Below are positions 19,376-27,145 of a stretch of 40,075 bases of DNA, piece by piece. The stretch is from a bacterium (GTDB taxonomy: Bacteria > Margulisbacteria > Marinamargulisbacteria > SXXA01), in the NCBI GenBank assembly GCA_010028705.1, contig RHAI01000007.1, forward strand, positions 1 through 40,075. The letters run 5' to 3'. The notes beneath the pieces are model-generated. The model ran no database searches. It saw only the letters and a program-made list of their open reading frames with translations, and was not told where the DNA came from. Every line of letters starts with the position of its first letter. Within the stretch, counting starts at the first letter, position 1. A program made the position numbers and the translations under genes.

Positions 19376-20544
19376 AAATAGTGATTGCAACTGAGGCCTA
19401 TTACCCACTTATTGATGGCGGGGCTGTAGCCGAACATAATTTGGCTCTTCAACTGCACCTTAGGGGGCATCAGGTCCATATTTTAGCACCATCCGAAGGC
19501 TGGAATGATTGGACTGAAACCGACCACGGAACGACAATTTACCGGTTGGCATCGCATCCAATTCCGTTTGTCAAAAATGACCATCGCCTTGCATGGCGCC
19601 CCCGCAAAAAAATCAACCGAATTCTGGATCAGTTCCGGCCCGATGTCGTTCATATTCACAACCCCTTTCCCATCGGAAAAGCGACCTTGGCCTACTGCAA
19701 AAAAAATGCGATCCCCGTAGTAGCTACCAACCATTGGTTACCTGAAAATATCACCACATTCATGGCTAAATTTCGGTTTTTAAATAACCTACAATTTTTA
19801 GTCGATATGAACTGGAAATTTATTTCCTCCTTCCATAACAACTGCGATTTCGTCACCTCTCCCACCCAAACGGCCGTCGACCTTATGACAAAAAATGGGC
19901 TAACAGCCCCAAATCGCCCGGTATCAAATGGTGTCGATTTACGTATCTTCAATCCATCAAATGATCCGACTGCCTTAAAAAAACGCTTTAATTTACCCAA
20001 TAAACCCACCGCAATGTATGCCGGTCGATTAAGTGGGGAAAAACATGTGGACGTATTTATTAACTCAATCCCGGCGATCCTCAAAACGGTCGATGCTCAC
20101 TTTATTATTGGTGGCAACGGCCGAGAAAAAGAATCCCTACAATTATTGGCCGAGGAACTCGGTATCAGCGATCACGTGACCTTTCCCGGTTTTTTAGACG
20201 ACGCCGATTATAAAAACCTGTTTCGATGCGCCGATGCGTTTGTGATGCCGTCACTTTGTGAACTTCAAAGTATAACAACCTTAGAAAGCATGGCGAGTGG
20301 GTTAGCCGTAGTCGCTGCCAACAAATATGCCCTACCCGAGCTTGTTAAATCGGGGGAGAATGGATTTTTATTTGAGCCGATGAACGTTCAAGAGCTAGCA
20401 ACCCATTTAACATGTATTTTGGGAGATCTCAATTTAGCAAAGAAAATGGGCCAAAAGAGTCTTGAAATCGTCAACTCACACTCATTAGATAGTGCGGTCA
20501 GTGCCTACGAATCAATTTATAAACAACTAACGATCAAAAGATGA
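19372..20544 (+). CDS. Glycosyltransferase family 4 (GT-B fold)
   Basis: A 390-residue retaining GT4-type glycosyltransferase. The N-terminal Rossmann half starts MKIVIATEAYYPLIDGGAVAEHN and the C-terminal half holds the EX7E nucleotide-sugar motif in CELQSITTLESMASG. AMYAGRLSGEKHVD marks the start of the second domain. Donor and acceptor are not determinable. A strong Shine-Dalgarno (AGAGGAAAC) precedes the ATG at 19372, which overlaps the glycosidase stop. The stop overlaps the next gene by four bases. Confidence 0.9.
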   Translation: MKIVIATEAYYPLIDGGAVAEHNLALQLHLRGHQVHILAPSEGWNDWTETDHGTTIYRLASHPIPFVKNDHRLAWRPRKKINRILDQFRPDVVHIHNPFPIGKATLAYCKKNAIPVVATNHWLPENITTFMAKFRFLNNLQFLVDMNWKFISSFHNNCDFVTSPTQTAVDLMTKNGLTAPNRPVSNGVDLRIFNPSNDPTALKKRFNLPNKPTAMYAGRLSGEKHVDVFINSIPAILKTVDAHFIIGGNGREKESLQLLAEELGISDHVTFPGFLDDADYKNLFRCADAFVMPSLCELQSITTLESMASGLAVVAANKYALPELVKSGENGFLFEPMNVQELATHLTCILGDLNLAKKMGQKSLEIVNSHSLDSAVSAYESIYKQLTIKR

Positions 20545-21686
20545 AGATTGCTATTTTTACCGATACGTACCTTCCGCAAATTAATGGCGTTGCGATTAGT
20601 ACGCAAACCTTCGTACGGGAATTCGAAAAATTAGGTCATCAAGTTGTAATTTTAGGACCAAAAACGGATAAGTCCACCCGATCAACCGGTAAAATATGGC
20701 GATTCAAATCGATGCCATTCCCGTTCCAACCGGAATATCGAATTATATCGCCATTATCCCGCAAACTACGCCTTTTTGGGCGGCTCAAATTTGACGTTAT
20801 TCATATTCAAACACCTTTTTTTATGGGTCACTTGGGTCAGTATATGGCTTGGAAGCACAAGATTCCCGTTGTCCACACCTACCACACATTTTGGGCGGAA
20901 TATCTTCATTATTTCCCATTAATTCCGAAACGGTTTCGACAGACCATCGATTTGCTCTTGTTATCCAAAAATTTTTGCAATCGATGTGATCATATTTTTG
21001 TTCCAACAAACGAAATACAATCGAAACTTTTAGACTATGGCGTCACAACGCCACTCACGGTGTTGCCGACGGGAATTGACCTCGAACTGATCAAATCACA
21101 CTCAGATGTCGGAGATTTTCGCGCTAAATATGGAATCAAATCAAATCAAACGGTCTTAATATTTGTCGGACGCCTTGGACAAGAGAAAAATGTTGAATTT
21201 CTACTCCGCTCGTTTGCATTAGTTCATTCAGCACGCCCAACCACACGCCTACTATTAGTGGGCGATGGTCCCGAGCGAGACCATCTGCTTCGCTTGGCGA
21301 ATGAATTAGGCATTCACGAATCAATTGTGTTAACTGGATATCTTCCCCATGCCAAAGTGTTCACCGCCTATGCCGCATCCGACATTATTGCCTTTCCATC
21401 AAAAACAGAAACCCAAGGGTTAAGCCTGCTTGAAGGGCTGGCATTAGGTAAACCGGCGGTATGTATCAACGAACTTGGGGTCAAACATATCCTAACAAAA
21501 GGGGGATTTCTAACAAACGACTCCCAGGATGAATATGTCGAGCGACTCATCCAATTGATCGATGACCGGTCGGTTTATGACCGTTTATCCGCCGAGGCCA
21601 CTGAGCGGGGAGCCGAATTTTCAGCCGAAGAAATGGCACGTCGTGCCATTTCGGTTTATCAATCGTTACTAGGAGTTCACTCATGA
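20541..21686 (+). CDS. Glycosyltransferase family 4, diacylglycerol glucosyltransferase-like
   Basis: A 381-residue GT4 enzyme. The N-terminal FTDTYLPQINGVAISTQTFVREFEKLGHQV and the segment FHVPTNE-like IFVPTNEIQSKLLDYGV resemble lipid-directed enzymes that glucosylate diacylglycerol. The EX7E motif is ETQGLSLLE, and FVGRLGQEKNVEFLL marks the second domain. It may act on a membrane lipid at the inner face, but this is inference. It is coupled by ATGA overlaps to the gene on each side. Confidence 0.88.
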   Translation: MKIAIFTDTYLPQINGVAISTQTFVREFEKLGHQVVILGPKTDKSTRSTGKIWRFKSMPFPFQPEYRIISPLSRKLRLFGRLKFDVIHIQTPFFMGHLGQYMAWKHKIPVVHTYHTFWAEYLHYFPLIPKRFRQTIDLLLLSKNFCNRCDHIFVPTNEIQSKLLDYGVTTPLTVLPTGIDLELIKSHSDVGDFRAKYGIKSNQTVLIFVGRLGQEKNVEFLLRSFALVHSARPTTRLLLVGDGPERDHLLRLANELGIHESIVLTGYLPHAKVFTAYAASDIIAFPSKTETQGLSLLEGLALGKPAVCINELGVKHILTKGGFLTNDSQDEYVERLIQLIDDRSVYDRLSAEATERGAEFSAEEMARRAISVYQSLLGVHS

Positions 21687-22198
21687 AGTATGCCTATTTT
21701 TTGATCTTACTCGTCGCAATCTCTACCTCGCTGATTGGTCAAGAAAAACCAGTTACCAGTCTCCCGATATCTAAAACAAGCCAACCGACCATTAAAAAAG
21801 CACCGGCATTTAAAGCAAAATCGATTGACGGAAAACCCGTGAGCCTCGAGCAGTACCCAGGCAAAGTAATACTCATCAATTTTTGGGCCACCTGGTGCCC
21901 ACCCTGCGTTGCGGAAATTCCCGAATTAATTCAGCTCCAAAAACAGATGGGTAATAAAGTTCAAATTATCGGGATATCGATGGACGAGGATCCACAGGCT
22001 GTTCGCCAGTTTGCTGCAAAAACCCGATTCAATTATCCCATCATTCAAGCCAACGATGACCTAAAGGAAAAATTCACACGAATTACAGCCATTCCCACCA
22101 CCGTGGCCATCGGAAAAAATGGCATGATTAGTGACGTATTTGCTGGCTATCGAAATCCGCAGTTTTTTCAGGATTTAGTTAACCGTTTATCGAAATAG
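21683..22198 (+). CDS. Secreted TlpA/ResA-type thiol-disulfide oxidoreductase
   Basis: A 171-residue thioredoxin-fold protein with an N-terminal signal or anchor (MKYAYFLILLVAISTSLIG) and no lipobox. The catalytic motif is WCPPC (Cys72 and Cys75) and the cis-proline loop is TAIPTTVAI at about residues 135-143. The family reduces disulfides outside the cytoplasm, for example during cytochrome c maturation; partners are not visible here. An AGGAG site precedes the ATG, which overlaps the glycosyltransferase stop by four bases. Confidence 0.92.
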   Translation: MKYAYFLILLVAISTSLIGQEKPVTSLPISKTSQPTIKKAPAFKAKSIDGKPVSLEQYPGKVILINFWATWCPPCVAEIPELIQLQKQMGNKVQIIGISMDEDPQAVRQFAAKTRFNYPIIQANDDLKEKFTRITAIPTTVAIGKNGMISDVFAGYRNPQFFQDLVNRLSK

Positions 22199-22203
22199 CC
22201 CCC

Positions 22204-22704
22204 ATGGGTACACCGGCTGCATTTCCATCCGGAATTGTAGTTATTGGCGTTCTTAGCCTCTCGAATCAACCCTGCATCGATTTGGAAAATAGTCTCGACG
22301 TCTTTGGTAGCCCCACCCTTGTCTCGCCCGTACTCGAGTTTGGTTCATCCTATTACACCGAGGAAATGGGTGCTGGACTCTATCGACAATGGATCGCCAT
22401 GAAGCCACAATTAATTACCGATTTGGCCGAATTAAAAATGGCTAGCCAATCGATTGAAAGCCGATATACCTATAATGGCTCACGACAGTTTAATATTGAC
22501 CCTGGAATCTTGTATCCACACAATTTTATTTTATTAACTACCAAAAACTATACCCATCGGATTCCTATTCGCGATGGCATCTACGCGGAGCTTGAATTAC
22601 AGTTTACCCATAAACAATGGAACGCTCTCCCGTGGACCTACCCCGATTACGTCTCCCACGAGTTCATTACGTTTTTGACACAACTAAAATGTCACTTTAC
22701 CTAG
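22204..22704 (+). CDS. DUF4416-like protein
   Basis: A 166-residue soluble protein. The pattern SSYYTEEMGAGLYRQWIAMK, the middle FNIDPGILYPHNFILLTTKNYTHRIPIRDGIYAE and LPWTYPDYVSHEFITFL match my memory of DUF4416, a family of unknown function. It starts five bases after the TlpA-like gene and closes the operon. Function is not inferred. Confidence 0.75.
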   Translation: MGTPAAFPSGIVVIGVLSLSNQPCIDLENSLDVFGSPTLVSPVLEFGSSYYTEEMGAGLYRQWIAMKPQLITDLAELKMASQSIESRYTYNGSRQFNIDPGILYPHNFILLTTKNYTHRIPIRDGIYAELELQFTHKQWNALPWTYPDYVSHEFITFLTQLKCHFT

Positions 22705-23017
22705 GTCCTGCTGACGCATCGAATAGCCGCAAAAAAATGAATTGGGATCGCGACTATTGCCAAAATGTTAATAATTTGGAGTGACACGCCATAATCAATC
22801 CGGTACATCTGAATCATTTGGCAAGATCGCTATTTCTGAAACAAAGCCTTTTTGCAACAGGCCCGTCATTGATATTTAATCGAATTTAATGTAAAGTTTA
22901 TTTCTTTTAACCGTATATATCACACCTAATTCAAATCACTTAATTGGGGCACATCATAAGGGATATGCTCACCGAAACTAACTGGGACAACTCGTCCGAA
23001 TCTCTATATGTCGGGCG
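22705..23017. other. Gene-free stretch with repeat remnant and possible promoter
   Basis: No convincing coding frame is present. It contains the dispersed repeat at 22806-22864, AT-rich DNA from about 22870 to 22940, and a -10-like TATATG at 23005-23010 seven bases before the prepilin peptidase ATG. No strong terminator for the preceding operon was found. Confidence 0.5.
22806..22864. repeat. Dispersed short repeat, copy A
   Basis: CATCTGAATCATTTGG at 22806-22821 continues as CAAGATCG, and TGCAACAGGCCC ends at 22864. The same two blocks occur at 38942-38977, where they are adjacent rather than separated by 23 bases. The left flank (CTATTGCCAAAATG near 22753) is a weak match to the left end of copy B. 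It may be the relic of a small mobile element. Confidence 0.55.
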
Positions 23018-23491
23018 ATGGGTTACATCACCAATAAAGGAAAACTCTCGGTGGCCTACTGGATCATTTTTTACATCGGCCTTATCGCACTATTTTTAAT
23101 TGATATTCGTACGTATACATTACCGCAATGGATGACCTATCCCTTGCTTATACTGGGCGTAGTGCGTGCAGTAGGTCACCCCGACAGTGTCCAATACATC
23201 CTATCCGGAGCCGGGACATTCCTAATTTTTTGGATCATTCGAATCCTGTCCCATAAGGCCTATGGCACGGAAGCCCTGGGATTTGGGGACGTCATGTTAG
23301 TCAGTATTTTTGGACTGTGGGGAACCTTTCACGGTGCCTGGATCTCTATTGTAATGGGCCTCTCATTGGCCATGGTCTGGAGTCTGGTATCGATTTTATT
23401 ATCGGGCTCAAAACTCACTGACGTAATACCACTCGGGCCGTTTTTGATTTCCGGTTGGATTCTCAATGCACTCTGGCTACAGTCTAATTGA
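23018..23491 (+). CDS. Prepilin peptidase, catalytic domain only
   Basis: A 157-residue multi-span membrane protein of peptidase family A24. The two catalytic aspartates are Asp29 in LIDIRTYTLPQWMTYP and Asp91 in GFGDVML. PilD/GspO enzymes normally also carry an N-terminal cytoplasmic domain with zinc cysteines and an N-methyltransferase activity; that domain is absent, so this is a short form. It would cleave the leader peptides of the four pilin-like proteins encoded directly after it. The ATG at 23018 lacks a Shine-Dalgarno sequence. The next gene overlaps its end by 26 bases. Confidence 0.88.
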   Translation: MGYITNKGKLSVAYWIIFYIGLIALFLIDIRTYTLPQWMTYPLLILGVVRAVGHPDSVQYILSGAGTFLIFWIIRILSHKAYGTEALGFGDVMLVSIFGLWGTFHGAWISIVMGLSLAMVWSLVSILLSGSKLTDVIPLGPFLISGWILNALWLQSN

Positions 23492-23858
23492 ACTCGTCAT
23501 CGTGATTGGATTTGTGGGTATTGTAACGTCCACTATCGGTTACCGTTCAGCCATTCAATACATCAACGTGACACACAGCCTACATGCCGAACTGGCGACA
23601 TCCCAACTTTATGCGATGCATACCGAGGCAATCACGTCACGCCAGGATCAAACGATGACTGTATCGGGCAATAGTCTTAGCAGTAGTATCCCAACGATGG
23701 GATTACCTCCAATCGATAACTATTCTATCAATGGATTTGGAAAACTAGGATTCACCGCACAGGGAACCACCAAATATTCCGGGAGTCTGTTAGTGGGTTC
23801 TCGATTCAAAATTACATTATCGCCGAACATGGGACATCCGACGCTTATCCAGTTATGA
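23466..23858 (+). CDS. Type IV pilin-like protein (GspH-type minor pseudopilin)
   Basis: A 130-residue protein with a very short leader ending MHSG, then YSLIELVIVIGFVGIVTSTIG. This is a classic class III signal peptide with Glu at +5, followed by a hydrophobic helix that bends into an amphipathic helix. The C-terminal domain is small and Ser/Thr-rich. Its position as the first of four pilin-like genes and its size fit the GspH/FimT group. It overlaps the peptidase gene by 26 bases and the next gene by four (ATGA). Confidence 0.82.
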   Translation: MHSGYSLIELVIVIGFVGIVTSTIGYRSAIQYINVTHSLHAELATSQLYAMHTEAITSRQDQTMTVSGNSLSSSIPTMGLPPIDNYSINGFGKLGFTAQGTTKYSGSLLVGSRFKITLSPNMGHPTLIQL

Positions 23859-24145
23859 CGACACCTCAACGAACACCTCCTGTTCTATTCCAATGGCCCC
23901 CTGATCACGGGTATATCCTGTTGGATACCCTTCTAGCGGTATATATTATTGTCGCCATTATCACAGTGAGTGCTGCCATCGTCGTTCAGGTGTACCGTAT
24001 TCCCGCCAACCTAGCCCAACGAGACCATGAATTGTCGGACGCGGCCTGTCGTTTAGAAACGATTGACTCTCAAAGTACGGGCAACATCCTAAGGAAATCC
24101 GTGACGATCGGAACCCATGAATTGGTACGATATGTCCTGGAATAG
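23855..24145 (+). CDS. Pilin-like protein (GspI-type position), Asp at +5
   Basis: A 96-residue protein with an 18-residue leader ending DHG and then YILLDTLLAVYIIVAIITVS. The fifth residue after the cleavage site is Asp rather than the near-universal Glu. The remainder is a short helical and soluble tail. Gene order after the GspH-like gene suggests a GspI equivalent. It overlaps its neighbour upstream by four bases. Confidence 0.72.
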   Translation: MTTPQRTPPVLFQWPPDHGYILLDTLLAVYIIVAIITVSAAIVVQVYRIPANLAQRDHELSDAACRLETIDSQSTGNILRKSVTIGTHELVRYVLE

Positions 24146-24146
24146 G

Positions 24147-24554
24147 ATGTGTGACCGGGGGCATATATTGGGCGAACTCGTCATCGGGCTGAGTGTCTTT
24201 TCAATTGCATGCTGGATCATCATTCCGAGTTGGCAGCGCACCGTCGCTTATTTAAACCGAATCAAACATCAAGCAATCGAAATCCAACAATTTCAGTGGA
24301 TCGCGGATTGTATATGCCGCGAGGGTATCGGACGAGAGTTTATTATCCATCCCCAGTCCGTCCGAATCCTTTCCTCACCGGAGATCGAATACAGGTATAG
24401 CGACACACGCATTTATCGCGAGGTATCAGGAATACGTCAGAGTATGGCTCCCGAATCCATCACGAACTGCGAATTTATTTCGACGCCGAATGGTGTCCAA
24501 ATTAAGTTAACGGGGTCCTACTCAACCGTCACTCGCGTGTGTGCATCATGGTAA
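24147..24554 (+). CDS. Pilin-like protein (GspJ-type minor pseudopilin)
   Basis: A 135-residue protein starting MCDRG followed by HILGELVIGLSVFSIACWIII, a class III leader with Glu at +5. The frame is open upstream to 24117, but the ATG at 24147, one base after the previous stop, gives the normal short leader. The C-terminal part contains beta-like segments. Its size and order match GspJ. It overlaps the following gene by seven bases. Confidence 0.75.
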   Translation: MCDRGHILGELVIGLSVFSIACWIIIPSWQRTVAYLNRIKHQAIEIQQFQWIADCICREGIGREFIIHPQSVRILSSPEIEYRYSDTRIYREVSGIRQSMAPESITNCEFISTPNGVQIKLTGSYSTVTRVCASW

Positions 24555-24943
24555 TTCATCGGGGAATATGTATCGCCGCACTATTACCGGTCGTGTGGGT
24601 AATCGCCGCCGTTGCCGCTACTACCGTCGCGATACTGTCGACCATGACCCGACAATATCATCACCGTTACGATATGATTCAGGCCCAGCTCCTGGCTGTA
24701 TCGGCGTGTGATATTGAGTCGGGCAAGGTGTCGAAAGTTCCAACAATTAAGGCCTTCGATTCGGCCACTCTATGGAATCTCGGGACCGATATCACCCCCG
24801 TTTCATCACCCGGAACCATGAACTTGCGCAGCAGCTGGGGATCGAGGCCACGCCGACATTCTATATCGGCGACACGCCCTATTTCATTTGGAACCATGGG
24901 TTTTACGATTATTATTGTAACCCGTGGTATCCTAGGGTATTAA
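24548..24943 (+). CDS. Pilin-like protein (GspK-type position), possibly frameshifted
   Basis: A 131-residue frame beginning MVIHRG and then ICIAALLPVVWVIAAVAATTVAIL. This looks like a GspK or PilX N-terminus, in which Glu+5 is typically missing. GspK proteins are usually about 300 residues, so this is very short. The last third (after about 24800) has poor protein character in this frame. The +2 frame from 24772 to 24954 instead reads ELAQQLGIEATPTFYIGDTP and ends in an ATGA overlap with the next gene. A frameshift in the sequence or a decayed gene is possible. Confidence 0.55.
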   Translation: MVIHRGICIAALLPVVWVIAAVAATTVAILSTMTRQYHHRYDMIQAQLLAVSACDIESGKVSKVPTIKAFDSATLWNLGTDITPVSSPGTMNLRSSWGSRPRRHSISATRPISFGTMGFTIIIVTRGILGY

Positions 24944-24950
24944 TATATCT

Positions 24951-25406
24951 ATGAACTATTGGCTAATGAAATGTGAGCCCAACGTCTATTCGATTGATGA
25001 TCTCCATCACGATGGATCGACCGGATGGGAAGGGGTGCGGAATTATCAAGCCCGCAACTTTATGAAACAAATGGCGATCGGTGATACCGCCTTTTTTTAT
25101 CACTCAAACGCCAATCCATCGGGCATCGTTGGTGTGGTAAACATCTCACGGTCGGCATTTCCTGATCCGTATCAATTTGACCCCACCCATCGCTACTTCG
25201 ATTCAAAGTCAACTATCGCTCAACCCACCTGGGTCTCCGTCGAAGTTCAATTTCACACCAAATTTCCAGCGGTTATTTCATTAGCTGACCTCCATGCTAT
25301 TCCCGAACTGCAGGGCATGGAGGTGCTTCGTAAAGGGAGCCGCCTTTCGATACAACCGGTTCGACCCATGGAATTTGAGCTGATCATCAAACGGTTTGGG
25401 ACGTGA
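24951..25406 (+). CDS. EVE-domain protein
   Basis: A 151-residue single-domain protein of the EVE/Thy28 type, a PUA-like fold that binds modified nucleobases in nucleic acids. It has the expected NYWLMKCEPNVYSIDDL start, GWEGVRNYQARNFMKQM and GDTAFFYHSN segments, and EVLRKGSRLSIQPV near the end. The role in this cell is unknown; relatives are linked to modified DNA or RNA, sometimes beside restriction systems. It sits between the pilin-like genes and gmhB and overlaps gmhB as GTGA. Confidence 0.92.
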   Translation: MNYWLMKCEPNVYSIDDLHHDGSTGWEGVRNYQARNFMKQMAIGDTAFFYHSNANPSGIVGVVNISRSAFPDPYQFDPTHRYFDSKSTIAQPTWVSVEVQFHTKFPAVISLADLHAIPELQGMEVLRKGSRLSIQPVRPMEFELIIKRFGT

Positions 25407-25948
25407 TAAAGCCCCCTATCATGTGGAACTCACCGGCTCAGGTAAGGTCCAGTGCTGCATTATTTTTGGACCGCGATGGAGTTATCAATGTTGATTATGG
25501 GTATACCCACCGCGCCATTGATTTTAGGTTTGTCGACGGAATACTTGACTGTATTCGCCATCATCGAACCCTTGGGTACGCCATTATCGTTGTCACGAAT
25601 CAATCCGGAATCGCACGAGGCTACTTCAGTGAAGCTGAGTTTATTGAATTAACCGATTGGATGATGCGACAAATGGATTCCGTCGGAGCGACGGTTGACG
25701 CCGTATATTACTGTCCACACGGGCCAGATGATCACTGCCCATGTCGAAAACCCAAACCAGGAATGATACGGCAGGGGCTTCAGGATTATTCAATAAATCC
25801 AAGGACAAGTTACCTCATTGGGGATTCAATTCGAGATATCGAGGCGGCCACCGCTGCAAATTTAGCTGGATCAGTGCACATCAATCCGACTACCCAACTT
25901 AACGCCATTTCATTTCCCAAAATTCTATCGGACGATTTACCGATCTGA
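25403..25948 (+). CDS. gmhB: D,D-heptose 1,7-bisphosphate phosphatase-like HAD enzyme
   Basis: A 181-residue HAD phosphatase of the GmhB/HisB-N group. The nucleophile motif is FLDRDGVIN (Asp23 and Asp25), followed by VVTNQSGIARGYF, the zinc-loop segment CPHGPDDHCPCRKPKPG and the IGDSIRDIEAA motif. In LPS-making bacteria GmhB dephosphorylates the heptose bisphosphate on the way to ADP-heptose. The other heptose genes are not in the window, so the substrate is inferred from the family. The start is a GTG overlapping the EVE gene stop; an ATG at 25421 is the alternative. The 3' end overlaps the convergent MFS gene by 12 bases. Confidence 0.85.
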   Translation: MIKPPIMWNSPAQVRSSAALFLDRDGVINVDYGYTHRAIDFRFVDGILDCIRHHRTLGYAIIVVTNQSGIARGYFSEAEFIELTDWMMRQMDSVGATVDAVYYCPHGPDDHCPCRKPKPGMIRQGLQDYSINPRTSYLIGDSIRDIEAATAANLAGSVHINPTTQLNAISFPKILSDDLPI

Positions 25949-27145
25949 GCGGCGTTTAACCAGCCACACCGCGAGCGCCACACCGCATACCCCGGACGCA
26001 CCAACATATGCGGCTCCCGGAAAATACAGTGACGTCGGTTTGGACGTAAAATGAACAAATAATGAGGTAAAAATAGGGGGCGCCAGGATAGCCGATAAAC
26101 TACCCAATGAGACTAAGCTTCCCTGTAACTCACCCTGTTCATTCGATGGAACATGCCGAGCAATAATTGATTGAACAGCCGGAATCGTGATTCCCGCAAT
26201 AGAAAATAGGAGCATCGCAGGAATGACCATCCATGCCCGACTGATCACTCCCAGAGTAAAGAAGGAAATAACGTAACCGACCAGCCCAATAACGACTGAA
26301 CGAGGTTCTCCCCATTTGGGAATCAACCAGCGGGTTAATACTCCATGCGAAAAGGCGATAGTCATGCCAACAAACGTCATCGACAATCCCACCTGCCATG
26401 GGGTCCATCCAAATTTTGTCTGGGTATACAAGGTCCAATTGACGGGGTGGACCTGACCGGCCAGAAAGACCAAAAAATAAATGACGACTAGTAAACGAAT
26501 GGCCGACGGGCGGACGACATGAACCACGGATTTGAACGGGTTCAAGGATGATATCGCTACCTGACGTCGATTGACCACGGACAGCGACTCAGGTAACACC
26601 AGCACCCCAAACAAAAAATTACACGCATTTAATATGGCCGCCGCAATAAACGGAGCCTTGGGCCCAATTATTCCAAACAAACCACCCAGCAACGGGCCTA
26701 AAATAAACCCAACGCCCCACCCAGCTCCAATTAACCCAAAATTAGCCGATCGATTGGTATCGTCACTGATGTCGGCCATATACGATGAGGCCACCGTAAT
26801 ACTGGCCCCAGTCAATCCAGATATTAACCGGCCAATAAACAGGACCCACATGGATGGCGAAAACGCCATTAATACATAATCGACCGCCGCGCCACACAAC
26901 GATGTCAGCAAAATTGGTTTACGGCCAAACCGATCGGATAAGGCGCCGAGAACCGGCGCGGAAAAAAACTGCATTAACGCGTACACACCAATGAAATATC
27001 CAAAATAGGTGGCTACGTGCACTGGATCGGAGGTAAATCGACGAATAACATCCGGTAAGACTGGAATTAAGATTCCAATCCCAATGGCATCCAAAAGGAT
27101 TGTAAAGAATACAAATATAACCTTGTTATTTTTAAACGGATTCAT
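25937..27145 (-). CDS. MFS transporter, TetA/Bcr-like (drug:H+ antiporter-1 type)
   Basis: A 402-residue twelve-helix transporter. The signature GALSDRFGRKP follows TM2, and the TM5 motif region GAGWGVGFILGPLLGG is typical of proton antiporters. The N-terminal FTILLDAIGIGILIPVLP is close to the Tet(A/B) pattern. The substrate is unknown. It begins at an ATG overlapping the phosphohexomutase stop (ATGA), so the two are cotranscribed. It ends 12 bases inside the convergent gmhB. Confidence 0.9.
   Translation of the reverse strand: MNPFKNNKVIFVFFTILLDAIGIGILIPVLPDVIRRFTSDPVHVATYFGYFIGVYALMQFFSAPVLGALSDRFGRKPILLTSLCGAAVDYVLMAFSPSMWVLFIGRLISGLTGASITVASSYMADISDDTNRSANFGLIGAGWGVGFILGPLLGGLFGIIGPKAPFIAAAILNACNFLFGVLVLPESLSVVNRRQVAISSLNPFKSVVHVVRPSAIRLLVVIYFLVFLAGQVHPVNWTLYTQTKFGWTPWQVGLSMTFVGMTIAFSHGVLTRWLIPKWGEPRSVVIGLVGYVISFFTLGVISRAWMVIPAMLLFSIAGITIPAVQSIIARHVPSNEQGELQGSLVSLGSLSAILAPPIFTSLFVHFTSKPTSLYFPGAAYVGASGVCGVALAVWLVKRRSDR

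Noticed and set aside
26571-26879. Plus-strand frame of 102 codons opposite the MFS gene
   Set aside because: Asn/Pro-rich antisense shadow of a conserved transporter, with no start signal.
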